Source: an uncultured Oscillospiraceae bacterium
GTDB lineage: Bacteria; Bacillota; Clostridia; Oscillospirales; Oscillospiraceae
Assembly: GCA_900763675.1 (NCBI GenBank)
Contig: CAAFLE010000052.1
Location: forward strand, 1 to 21,626
DNA length: 21,626 bases
Direction: 5' to 3'
Shown: positions 1-7,434 of the stretch, piece after piece
Numbering within the stretch: the stretch's first letter is position 1
Layout: each line of letters begins with the position of its first letter
Made by a program: the position numbers and the translations under genes
The notes under the pieces: model-generated
Told to the model about the DNA's origin: nothing
The model's database searches: none
Seen by the model: only the letters and a program-made list of their open reading frames with translations

Positions 1-19
1 ATAAAGGAGGAATTCCGAT

Positions 20-805
20 ATGGCAGACAGGGTCGTACCCGGTCCCGTAGACAGCTCAGCCTGTATCAGGGAAGCGGTTTGTATCCATACGAAGAAGATC
101 TATTCCAGCTGCCGGGATAAGGACTGCGTGGAGGATCTGCGGGTGTTTCCGACAAGGACATCGCAGGGCTACATAGAAAATGCCTTCAGCGTCCGTCCCA
201 AAAGCGCCGAGCTGCTCTATGCCGGGGTGAATGTAGAGGAGATCTCCTTCAACCGCGGCTACTATACGGTGGACGTCACGTATTTTTACCGCGTCACGGG
301 CGAGTGCGTGCCGAACGCCAAGACGGTCACCGGTCTTTGCGTATTCAATAAGCGCGTCATTCTCTTCGGCAGCGAGGGCAGCGTCAAGGTATATACCTCC
401 GACGGGGAGATCACAACGCAGGCAGATCAGCCCGTCGGCGTTGTGGAAGCGGTCGATCCGATCGCGCTTTCCATGCAGATCACCGAGCGGGACTGCTCCG
501 CACCGCTCGACCGTATCCCGGAGGTCCCGGCAAACATTCTTGCCGCCTTCCCGGAGGAGCTTGTTCTCACCGATTCCAACCGTCTCTGGTATGCGACGCT
601 CGGGCAGTTTTCGCTCATCCGTCTCGAACGCGACAGCCAGCTCGTCATCCCGGTCTACAACTACTGCTTCCCGGAAAACGAGTGCGTCGGCTCCACGGAC
701 GACGATCCCTGCACGCTCTTCGGGCGCATCCGCTTCCCGGTGGAGGAGTTTTACCCGCCCGACAGTCTCTCCTCGTGCGACAGCTACCGGAGCCTGCTCC
801 AGTAA
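20..805 (+). CDS. Conserved hypothetical protein, cysteine-rich, 261 aa
   Basis: The ATG at 20 is preceded by AAAGGAGG with 9 bases between, which fixes the start. The protein has about 11 cysteines, several of them in the first 36 residues, including a Cys-Arg-Asp-Lys-Asp-Cys motif followed by Val-Glu-Asp-Leu-Arg. There is no signal peptide and no clear membrane segment. The sequence looks like a globular, beta-rich protein. I recall similar proteins in clostridial genomes but cannot name a family or function. A spore or surface-layer role would fit the cysteine content and missing secretion signal, but that is speculation. It is the only gene before a strong terminator, and its upstream context lies outside the window. 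I am confident that it is a real gene and have no confident functional call. Confidence 0.8.
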   Translation: MADRVVPGPVDSSACIREAVCIHTKKIYSSCRDKDCVEDLRVFPTRTSQGYIENAFSVRPKSAELLYAGVNVEEISFNRGYYTVDVTYFYRVTGECVPNAKTVTGLCVFNKRVILFGSEGSVKVYTSDGEITTQADQPVGVVEAVDPIALSMQITERDCSAPLDRIPEVPANILAAFPEELVLTDSNRLWYATLGQFSLIRLERDSQLVIPVYNYCFPENECVGSTDDDPCTLFGRIRFPVEEFYPPDSLSSCDSYRSLLQ

Positions 806-812
806 ATTTGCG

Positions 813-852
813 AAAAAAAGCGCCGGAACGGCAATCGTTCCGACGCTTTTTT
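813..852. terminator. Bidirectional intrinsic terminator
   Basis: AAAAAAGCG-C-CGGAACG (814-830), loop GCAAT, then CGTTCCG-A-CGCTTTTTT (836-852). The stem has one mismatch, with A-runs on one side and T-runs on the other, so it works in both directions. It lies between the convergent genes ending at 805 and 862. Confidence 0.9.
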
Positions 853-861
853 CTTTCGTTG

Positions 862-2070
862 TCAGACCCAGCGCACACGGCGGATGACCGTCTCGCACCG
901 CGCCGCGTCGTACAAGACCGGAACGGGGTAGGTGGGGTTCGCTTCCTTCAGCGCCCACGCGACCATCTGTGGGATGTCCTCCTCGCGGATACTATCAATA
1001 TGCTCCGGAATGCCCATGCGCCGGTTCATGGCGCGGATCTCTGCGATGAACGCCGCACTTTTTTCGTGCGCTGTGCCGGTCGCTTTCACGCCGGTCAGCT
1101 CCGCGAGCCGGGCGAGCTTCTTCTCCGCCGCCGCGCCGTAGTCCTCGAGAACGTACGGCAGGATCACGGCGTTGGCAAGCCCGTGCGGCGTGTTGTACAG
1201 CCCGCCGAGCGTGTGCGCGATGGCGTGAACGTTGCCGACACCGGCGCGCGTAAAGGCGACGCCCGCCTTGAACGACGCGAGCAGCATTTCCTGCCGCGCT
1301 TCGAGATCGTGACCGTTTCGGTACGCCCGTTCGAGATTTTGGAAGATCGCCGCCGTCGCCTCCTCGGCGCAGCGGTCCGTTTCCTTCGTGGTGCAGTGGA
1401 CGCTGACGTATGCCTCCACCGCGTGGGTGAGCGCGTCCATGCCGGTCTGCGCTGTCGTTGCCGGGGGCAGATCCTCGGTGAGCTTTGCGTCCAGCACCGC
1501 ATAGCGCGGCACGAGACAAAAGTCCATGAGCGCGTGCTTGTGGTGCGTTTTCTCGTTGGTGATCACGGCGGCGATCGTTGTTTCCGAGCCGGACCCGGCG
1601 GTCGTCGGCACGGCGATGAACGGCGGGAGCGGGTGCATGACCTTGAAAAGCCCCGTCATCTGCTCAACGGAGCGGTTCGGGCGGACGATACGCGCCGCTG
1701 CGGCCTTCGCCGTGTCCATCGGCGAGCCGCCGCCGACGGCAAGAAAGCCGTCGCACCCCTCCGCAAGGTATGTATCGCGCACCTGCTCGATGATCTCGAT
1801 CGTCGGGTTGGCGCGGACGCCGTCAAAATGCACGGCGGCGATCCCAGCCGCTTCGATCTTTGCGCGGATCGGCGGGACGAGCGAGACTCCGGTGTGCCTG
1901 CCGGAGACGATCAGGACTTTCTTTACGCCGCAGCCGCGCAGTAGCTCCGGAATTTTTTCGGTGCTGCCCGCACCGCCGACGACCTCCGGCTTCCGCCACG
2001 GAAGAACGCGGGAGCCGAGATCAAAAACGACCTGATAGGCGCGGTAATAAAACCTCTTTATCGGGTGCAT
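862..2070 (-). CDS. Iron-containing alcohol dehydrogenase
   Basis: The 402-residue product has the normal length and layout of the group III (Fe-dependent) alcohol dehydrogenase family, which interconverts alcohols and aldehydes or ketones with NAD(P). The N-terminal dinucleotide-binding half contains the GGGSPMDTAK motif at about 113-122. The C-terminal helical half carries the metal ligands expected for the family: Asp212 and His216 in MDALTHAVEAY, His282 in GNVHAIAH and His296 in NTPHG. These spacings match FucO-type enzymes. The start ATG at 2070 has AAAGGA upstream. It is the last gene of the five-gene minus-strand operon, beginning 3 bases after the yqeC stop, and ends at the 813-852 terminator. 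The substrate cannot be told from sequence. A butanol- or lactaldehyde-type role is possible. Confidence 0.93.
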   Translation of the reverse strand: MHPIKRFYYRAYQVVFDLGSRVLPWRKPEVVGGAGSTEKIPELLRGCGVKKVLIVSGRHTGVSLVPPIRAKIEAAGIAAVHFDGVRANPTIEIIEQVRDTYLAEGCDGFLAVGGGSPMDTAKAAAARIVRPNRSVEQMTGLFKVMHPLPPFIAVPTTAGSGSETTIAAVITNEKTHHKHALMDFCLVPRYAVLDAKLTEDLPPATTAQTGMDALTHAVEAYVSVHCTTKETDRCAEEATAAIFQNLERAYRNGHDLEARQEMLLASFKAGVAFTRAGVGNVHAIAHTLGGLYNTPHGLANAVILPYVLEDYGAAAEKKLARLAELTGVKATGTAHEKSAAFIAEIRAMNRRMGIPEHIDSIREEDIPQMVAWALKEANPTYPVPVLYDAARCETVIRRVRWV

Positions 2071-2073
2071 GAT

Positions 2074-2793
2074 TTATATCGTTCCTTTCCCGTGTTTTTT
2101 CCCCACAAGCGTGTGGAGCGACGCCGCGACCGCCCGGCGGGCGCCGAGTGCGCGGAGCATTTCGCAGATGCGCTCGCCGCGCTCGGCAAGCTCCGGCGTG
2201 TCCGCCTGGTTGAGCAGAAAAACTGGATCAAACCGGCGGTAGCCCTCCCAGAGCAGCTCTGCCGCCTGCCGCTCGGTCAGCGCGTCGCCGGAAAGATCAA
2301 GAACGTCCTGTCCGAGCGCGTACCGGTGGACGATCGTCTCCGGATTCTGCCCGAGCGCGGAAAGCCCCGCCACGACGACGGTGTGCGTCGTTTCCTCGCG
2401 GATCACCGGCTCCCACGGCGCGGGGTATTTGATCGGGAGACGGCGTGCGCCGTCCGCTTCAATGAATACGGCGGACGCTTCGGTGCAGAGAAAGCGCATG
2501 ACGTCCTCCTCCGGGGAGCGGAATTTTCCCTCCGGTACAAGAAAGATCCCAGCGGCGGCGATTTTTCCGCTCCGCCACGCCGCCCGGCAGACATCCTCCG
2601 AAAACGGAACGGACAGCACGATGTCCTCGTCCGACGGGGGATAAATGTGCGTCGTGGTGAAAAGCGCCGTTGGCAGCGCGGTCTTTGTCTCCCGCGCCAG
2701 CGCGTACATCAGCGTCGTTTTCCCGCCGCCGCCGCAAAGCGAAACGATGTGCTTTTCCCGCTCGGGCAGCCCGAGCAGCTCATGCAGAACCAT
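2074..2793 (-). CDS. yqeC: YqeC-type selenium cofactor biosynthesis protein (putative)
   Basis: The 239-residue product has an N-terminal P-loop, GGGGKTT at 21-27, directly after a HIVSLCG strand. A TTTHIYPP segment follows, which is typical of the YqeC family. YqeC is known by association with selenium-dependent molybdenum hydroxylases (with YqeB, SelD and xanthine dehydrogenase-like enzymes), and its biochemical activity is not settled. No selD, yqeB or molybdenum hydroxylase gene is in this window, so the usual partners must be elsewhere if present. The start at ATG 2793 follows GGGAGGG. It sits in the operon 15 bases after the TRIC-channel gene and 3 bases before the alcohol dehydrogenase. 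Confidence 0.8.
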   Translation of the reverse strand: MVLHELLGLPEREKHIVSLCGGGGKTTLMYALARETKTALPTALFTTTHIYPPSDEDIVLSVPFSEDVCRAAWRSGKIAAAGIFLVPEGKFRSPEEDVMRFLCTEASAVFIEADGARRLPIKYPAPWEPVIREETTHTVVVAGLSALGQNPETIVHRYALGQDVLDLSGDALTERQAAELLWEGYRRFDPVFLLNQADTPELAERGERICEMLRALGARRAVAASLHTLVGKKHGKGTI

Positions 2794-2808
2794 AGCGTAT
2801 CCCTCCCG

Positions 2809-3429
2809 TCATTTCGCCTTCGGCAGACTCCAGCGGTAATGCGCCGCGAGCAGACGGAGCGTGAGCGTGACCGCCGCGCCGATGAGCATCGCGGGCATCT
2901 GTCCGATGTTCCAGAGCAGAAGGCACACCACCGCACCGATGATCGACGCCGTGGCGTAAAAGTGCTTTACAAAGATATACGGAGACGTTCCGGCGAACAT
3001 ATCGCGCAGCACGCCGCCGCCGCAGCCGGTCACGACGCCGACGAATATGGCGAGAAAGGCGTTCAGCTCGCCCGTAGCTATGTACGCCGTCTGCACGCCG
3101 ATGACGGTGAATATGCCGAGACCGATGGCGTCAAAGATGAGCAGCGCCGTGTCGTAGAGCTTTTCACGCCAGTGCAGCAGCCGCCGCACCGGCGGCAGGA
3201 AAACGAGCGCCGAAACGGTGATTGCCGTGAGTGCATAGCCTGGCGACTGAAACGCCGCGGGCGGCGTGATGCCGAGAATGAGATCGCGCAGAATGCCGCC
3301 GCCGACGGCGGTCGTCATGCCGAGAATGGCAACGCCGAAAATGTCCATTTTTTTGGAGATCGCCACGACCGCGCCGGAAACCGCGAACGCGACCGTGCCG
3401 ATGATCTCAAAGGCAACAAAGAGGCTCAT
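2809..3429 (-). CDS. TRIC-family (YicG/UPF0126) cation channel protein
   Basis: This 206-residue membrane protein has the two-fold internal repeat of the prokaryotic TRIC family. The signature GGGILRD at 43-49 is repeated as GGGVLRD at 137-143, each between hydrophobic helices, for about seven membrane segments in all. Bacterial and archaeal members form trimeric monovalent cation channels; the in vivo role in bacteria is unclear, and glycine transport has been proposed for some. The ribosome site GAGGAGG in front of ATG 3429 is strong. It is third in the operon, 12 bases after the deacetylase gene. The family assignment is secure and the ion or solute is not known. Confidence 0.9.
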   Translation of the reverse strand: MSLFVAFEIIGTVAFAVSGAVVAISKKMDIFGVAILGMTTAVGGGILRDLILGITPPAAFQSPGYALTAITVSALVFLPPVRRLLHWREKLYDTALLIFDAIGLGIFTVIGVQTAYIATGELNAFLAIFVGVVTGCGGGVLRDMFAGTSPYIFVKHFYATASIIGAVVCLLLWNIGQMPAMLIGAAVTLTLRLLAAHYRWSLPKAK

Positions 3430-3441
3430 GCTGTATCCTCC

Positions 3442-4515
3442 TCAATTGGCAACGGAATGATGCACCGCCGGGCTTGTGAGATCGAGCGCTCGGAAGGAAT
3501 ACCCGTTCTGGATGCCCCACGTGAGGATTTCCTCCACCGCATCGACGCTGAAGCCGTTGGTGTCGTGCTGCAATACAACGGAATAATCGTGCTGCGGCAC
3601 GCCCTCCTTGATGTTTTCGATGACCGTATACCGCGTCGCGTTCGACGCCGTGTCCGCCGCGGAGACGTTCCAGTCAAAGTAGGCGTAGCCCATATCGTTC
3701 AGATCGCTCGTAAGCCGGGACATGATCCCCGGATTGTAGCAGCTTACGGTGTTCGAGCTTCCGCCCGGAAACCGGACGAGCTTGGCATATTCGCCCGTCT
3801 GCTCGAAAATGATCTCCTGCATCCGGCAGAGGTCGGCGAAATACGCCTCCTCGCTCTGATAGATGGCGCGGTAATCGTGCGTGGCGCTGTGGATGGCGAC
3901 GGTATGCCCGCGCCGGGCGATCTCGCCGATGCAGCCGGTATAGTCCTCGTTGCAGTTGGTCACGAAAAACGTCGCCTTGACGCCGTAGGCATCCAGCGTG
4001 TCGAGAAGCCGCTCGGTATTGGCGGAGGGACCGTCGTCAAATGTGAGATACACCGTCCGTCCCTCCGGCACGACGGTGGAGGGACGCTCCGCCGCCGTGA
4101 CGATCACGCGGCGCGTAACGCTCGCAGTCAGACCCTCGCTGTCCGTGACGGTATAGGTGACGCTGCCCTCGCCGGCGTGGAAGGCATTCACATCCGCGGC
4201 GCATACGATCTGCGCCGTGAGATCGCCGTCGCGGTCGTCCGACGCCGTGCAGCCGGGGTCAGCGTAGCCGCCCGGCTGCGCCGTGTAAAAGAGCGGATCG
4301 TCTCCGATAAGCGTCAGCACCGGCGGGCGGTTTTCCTCCGGCGTCGGGGAAGGAGAGAGCGTCGGAGCGGGAGACTCCGTCGGCGCTTCGGTGGCGCGTA
4401 TCCACGCCGGGGCGGCATCCGAACGGTTTACATAATACAAGCTAACGCCGCAGAACGCGGCGAGAAAGCAGCCCAAGGCGATGAGCGCAAGACCGAGCTT
4501 TTGTTTCTTCTCCAT
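3442..4515 (-). CDS. Membrane-anchored polysaccharide deacetylase with DUF5011-like domain
   Basis: The 357-residue product starts with a short basic end and one membrane helix (about 8-28), so it should be anchored with the enzyme outside. A Pro/Thr/Ser-rich linker (41-63) leads to an Ig-like DUF5011-type domain (about 65-140, with DPGC and DDRDGDLT). The C-terminal NodB domain (about 153-340) has all the family motifs: TFDDGP with Asp160 and Asp161, the metal-binding HSATH at 209-213, RFPGG at 248-252, DWN at 281-283 and LQHD at 315-318 with His317. It therefore probably removes N- or O-acetyl groups from peptidoglycan or another wall glycan. It is second in the operon, 9 bases after the GTPase gene, with AAGGGA before the ATG at 4515. 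Confidence 0.93.
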   Translation of the reverse strand: MEKKQKLGLALIALGCFLAAFCGVSLYYVNRSDAAPAWIRATEAPTESPAPTLSPSPTPEENRPPVLTLIGDDPLFYTAQPGGYADPGCTASDDRDGDLTAQIVCAADVNAFHAGEGSVTYTVTDSEGLTASVTRRVIVTAAERPSTVVPEGRTVYLTFDDGPSANTERLLDTLDAYGVKATFFVTNCNEDYTGCIGEIARRGHTVAIHSATHDYRAIYQSEEAYFADLCRMQEIIFEQTGEYAKLVRFPGGSSNTVSCYNPGIMSRLTSDLNDMGYAYFDWNVSAADTASNATRYTVIENIKEGVPQHDYSVVLQHDTNGFSVDAVEEILTWGIQNGYSFRALDLTSPAVHHSVAN

Positions 4516-4524
4516 ACGTTTCCC

Positions 4525-7173
4525 TTACTCCCTGGCGTTTTCTTCGGCGCGGCGCAGCGCCTCCGCCACGGCGTCTGAGCGCTCATGGACGCTCAGCCGC
4601 CGCAGCGTTTCGCGGATTTCCGCCGCCGCCTGCATCACTTCGGTGTGGAAGCCCTCGGCGGAGAGACGGAGCGCCCCCTGTCCGAGAACGATGAGCTGTT
4701 CCAGTCCGTCGGAGGTCGCAACGCGTACGCGATGGTTTTTGGCGATCTCGTGCGATGTCTTTTCGATATAGGCGTCCGCGGTCTCCGCTTCCTTTGTATA
4801 GACGACGTGGATATTATTATATGCCACGATCTCCTCTTTGTGAAACGGCACGCGGTAGGCGTCGAATACGAGAATGACCCGGCACTGCCGGACGCCCTGA
4901 TAGTTGCACAGCAGATCCATCAGCAGCTGCCGCGCCGCGTCCAGATGGTCGGCGGCGACGGCTTTCAGCTCGTCCCACGCAAAGATTATATTGTACCCGT
5001 CTACGAGCAAATATTCCGGTCCGGCGGGAATGGGCGCTGCTTTCGGCACGGGCGCGGGCTTTTCGCGCTCCGAGCGCGGGACGAACGCCCGGTTCTGCTT
5101 CACCGCGCCGTAGGTGCGCTCATAAATTGCCTGCAATTCCTTATCAAGCGCCGCGCCGCGGCTCGGCGCGGCGGCGCTGGAGCGCGGCTGCGGCGTTTCC
5201 GGCGCGGCGGTCTCCCGCGCCGGGCGCAGACAGCTTTCGAGATGCATATGCCGCTCGACCTCGTCCCAGCGGACGGTATATCCCGCGCCGTGGGAGCAGA
5301 ATACGGAGTCCGGCGTGTTGGCAACGTCGCGCTCCGGGTCGTAGCCGATCTTTTCGACGACGCGCTGCGTATCGCGGCACGGCTCATACCCGCGCAGCGA
5401 GAGCGAAACGCGCCCCTGTCCGCGGGAATACGCCGTCACTTCCCGCGGATAATCCGCGCACTCGGCGACGGGTGCGGCAGCGGTGAGGACCGATATGCCG
5501 TTTTCCGTCTCCGGCGGGTCAAACCGACCGCCCATGCGCTGAATATCCGCCATGGCGCGTCCGACGCAGTCGCCCGGAAGCTCCAGCCGGAGATCGTACC
5601 ACGGTTCGAGCAGAATGCTCTCGGCACGCATTAAACCCTGCCGCACGGCACGGTACGTCGCCTGCCGGAAGTCGCCGCCCTCGGTGTGCTTGAGATGCGC
5701 CCGCGCCGCGGCAAGCGTGATCTTCATATCGGTGATGGGAGCGCCGGTCAGAACGCCGCGATGCTCCTTTTCCGCCAGATGCGTGAGAATGAGACGCTGC
5801 CAGTTGAGATCGAGTTCGTCCGTCGAACACGTGCTTTCCAATTGCAGCCCGCTGCCGCGCTCCAGCGGCGTGAGCAGGAGATGCACCTCAGCGTAATGGC
5901 GCAGCGGCTCATAATGCCCGACGCCCTCCACGGGCGCGGCGATCGTTTCCCGGTAGAGAATGCCGCCCTCGCCGAACGTGACTTCCAGTCCGAACCGGCT
6001 GCGGCAGAGCCGCTCGAGAATTTCCAGCTGTACCTCGCCCATAAGCTGCACGCGGATCTCCCGGGCATTGTCGTCATATACGACGTGCAGGAGCGGGTCC
6101 TCCTCTTCAAGAATGCGCAGCTTTTGCAGCACCGTATGCGCGTCGGCGTTCGCCGCGTGGACGCAATAGGTGAACACCGGCTCGAGAAGCGCGGCGCTTT
6201 TGCCTTTTTCCGCGCCGAGCGCGTCGCCGGTACGCGCCGCGGTAAGACCCGTAACGGCGCAGACCGTTCCCGCTTCTGCGGTGTCGGTCAGCTCGTATTT
6301 TTCGCCGGAGTACAGCCGGATCTGGTGGACCTTCTCCTCAACGGCTCCATCGTCCGTCGGGATACGCAGAACGGAGCGGGCGTGAAGCGAGCCGCCCGTC
6401 ACGCGCAGCCATGTGAGCCGCGCCCCCTGCGCGTCGCGGCTGATCTTATAAACTCTCGCGCCGAACTCTTGGGCAGAGGGCTTTGCCGGGGCGTAGAGCG
6501 CGAGCGTGTCCAGCAGCTTTTCCACGCCGTCGAGCCGCAGCGCCGCGCCGAAAAGACAGGGAAAGAGCCGTTCCTCGCGGATGAGCCGCCGGACCTCCTC
6601 CGGCGGGATCGTGCCGGTGGAGAGAAAGCTCTCCAGCGCCTCCTCGCTCTCCGCCGCCGCCTGCTCATACCAGCCGTCGTCGGAGAAATCCGCGCAGTCC
6701 GGCGAGAGGAGCGAGCGCACCTCCTGCATCCGCGCCGGGCGGCTCACGCCGGGAAGGTCGATTTTGTTGATAAAGAGAAACGTCGGCACATGGCTGCGCC
6801 GCAGCAGCCGCCAGAGCGTACGCGTGTGACCCTGCACGCCGTCCGTGCCGCTGACGACCAGTACCGCCGCGTCCAGCACGGGGAGCGTCCGCTCCGTTTC
6901 GCCGGAGAAGTCCACGTGACCGGGCGTATCGAGCAGCGTCACGGCGCGGTCTTTCCACGTGAGCCGCGCCTGCTTGGAAAAGATCGTGATGCCGCGCTGC
7001 CGCTCCTGCGGGTCGGTGTCGAGAAAGGCGTCGGCATGATCGACCCTGCCGAGCCGCCGCAGTTCCCCGGCGGTATAGAGCATCGCTTCGGAGAGCGTCG
7101 TTTTTCCCGCGTCCACGTGGGCGAGTATGCCGAGACACAGCGGTCGTTTTTCGGTGTTTTCCTTGTCCGGCAT
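4525..7173 (-). CDS. Tet(M)-like translation GTPase fused to a YacP/Rae1-like NYN RNase domain
   Basis: The 882-residue product has two parts. Residues 1 to about 650 form an EF-G/Tet(M)-type GTPase with G1 AHVDAGKTT (18-26), RGIT (60-63), DTPGH (82-86) and NKID (136-139), followed by EF-G-like domains II to V. After a Pro/Ala-rich linker (about 655-715), residues 721 to about 845 match a whole YacP domain: VDGYNII (Asp725), VFDAY (Asp771), TADAYIE (Asp800) and ATSDGLEQ (Asp822), an acidic set expected of a PIN/NYN nuclease. B. subtilis YacP (Rae1) is a ribosome-bound mRNA endonuclease. The domain IV tip, where Tet(M) has the Tyr-Ser-Pro segment, reads AHLKHTEGG, so tetracycline protection is doubtful. 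The gene opens the operon behind its own promoter. I infer a ribosome-targeted RNA-cleaving or rescue factor. Confidence 0.9.
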   Translation of the reverse strand: MPDKENTEKRPLCLGILAHVDAGKTTLSEAMLYTAGELRRLGRVDHADAFLDTDPQERQRGITIFSKQARLTWKDRAVTLLDTPGHVDFSGETERTLPVLDAAVLVVSGTDGVQGHTRTLWRLLRRSHVPTFLFINKIDLPGVSRPARMQEVRSLLSPDCADFSDDGWYEQAAAESEEALESFLSTGTIPPEEVRRLIREERLFPCLFGAALRLDGVEKLLDTLALYAPAKPSAQEFGARVYKISRDAQGARLTWLRVTGGSLHARSVLRIPTDDGAVEEKVHQIRLYSGEKYELTDTAEAGTVCAVTGLTAARTGDALGAEKGKSAALLEPVFTYCVHAANADAHTVLQKLRILEEEDPLLHVVYDDNAREIRVQLMGEVQLEILERLCRSRFGLEVTFGEGGILYRETIAAPVEGVGHYEPLRHYAEVHLLLTPLERGSGLQLESTCSTDELDLNWQRLILTHLAEKEHRGVLTGAPITDMKITLAAARAHLKHTEGGDFRQATYRAVRQGLMRAESILLEPWYDLRLELPGDCVGRAMADIQRMGGRFDPPETENGISVLTAAAPVAECADYPREVTAYSRGQGRVSLSLRGYEPCRDTQRVVEKIGYDPERDVANTPDSVFCSHGAGYTVRWDEVERHMHLESCLRPARETAAPETPQPRSSAAAPSRGAALDKELQAIYERTYGAVKQNRAFVPRSEREKPAPVPKAAPIPAGPEYLLVDGYNIIFAWDELKAVAADHLDAARQLLMDLLCNYQGVRQCRVILVFDAYRVPFHKEEIVAYNNIHVVYTKEAETADAYIEKTSHEIAKNHRVRVATSDGLEQLIVLGQGALRLSAEGFHTEVMQAAAEIRETLRRLSVHERSDAVAEALRRAEENARE

Positions 7174-7204
7174 ACGGCGTCATCCTTCCTTTTTCTATAT
7201 TTTT

Positions 7205-7240
7205 CCGCAGCATTATACCACATATAAAACCGATCTCCAA
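7205..7240 (-). promoter_or_regulatory. Promoter of the GTPase-to-ADH operon
   Basis: Read on the minus strand: TTGGAG (7240-7235), a 17-base spacer, then TATAAT (7217-7212). A TGG just before it gives an extended -10 element. Transcription would start near 7205, about 30 bases before the GTPase ATG at 7173. Confidence 0.75.
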
Positions 7241-7253
7241 TACATTCTTTCCC

Positions 7254-7275
7254 GAAAACGAAATGAAACGTTTTC
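7254..7275. promoter_or_regulatory. Inverted repeat between divergent promoters
   Basis: GAAAACG (7254-7260), 8 bases, CGTTTTC (7269-7275). This perfect 7-base inverted repeat lies 14 bases upstream of the -35 of the minus-strand operon and 75 bases upstream of the plus-strand -35. It could be a repressor or activator site. No regulator gene is adjacent. Confidence 0.35.
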
Positions 7276-7349
7276 AGTCAAATGTACCCAATATAAAATA
7301 TCCATACTGAACAAAATCACGAAAGATGAAAAATGGTTTTCCGTCAGGA

Positions 7350-7385
7350 TTGACAACACAAAAACCTGTGAGTATAATAGGCATC
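7350..7385 (+). promoter_or_regulatory. Consensus sigma-A promoter of the ABC importer operon
   Basis: TTGACA (7350-7355), a 17-base spacer, TATAAT (7373-7378). Both hexamers are perfect consensus. The start site would be near 7385, giving a leader of about 50 bases before the GTG at 7435. I see no Fur-box-like sequence overlapping it. Confidence 0.9.
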
Positions 7386-7390
7386 ATTCA

Positions 7391-7409
7391 TCCGGTATGG
7401 TGTACCGGA
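7391..7409 (+). promoter_or_regulatory. Hairpin in the 5' leader of the ABC importer operon
   Basis: TCCGGTA-TGGTG-TACCGGA is a perfect 7-base-pair stem with a 5-base loop, close to the predicted transcription start. There is no T-run, so it is not a terminator. It may stabilise the mRNA or be a protein-binding dyad. Confidence 0.5.
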
Positions 7410-7434
7410 ACATATTGGAACGGAGGAAGAAAAC

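Noticed and set aside
2065..4578. Very long open frame (837 codons) on the plus strand opposite the TRIC, deacetylase and yqeC genes
   Set aside because: Its translation is Arg-rich and low in family motifs, and three well-recognised genes with good ribosome sites occupy the other strand. Long antisense frames are expected in GC-rich DNA.
4525..7173. Tetracycline resistance (ribosomal protection) gene
   Set aside because: GTPase similarity is real, but the domain IV tip differs from Tet(M) and a nuclease domain is fused, so a resistance call is not supported.
5686..7227. 513-codon plus-strand frame opposite the GTPase gene
   Set aside because: Shadow of the conserved GTPase; there are no recognisable domains and no ribosome site.
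7350..7434. Fur box for the ferric-type importer
   Set aside because: No GATAATGAT-like inverted repeat is seen near the promoter.
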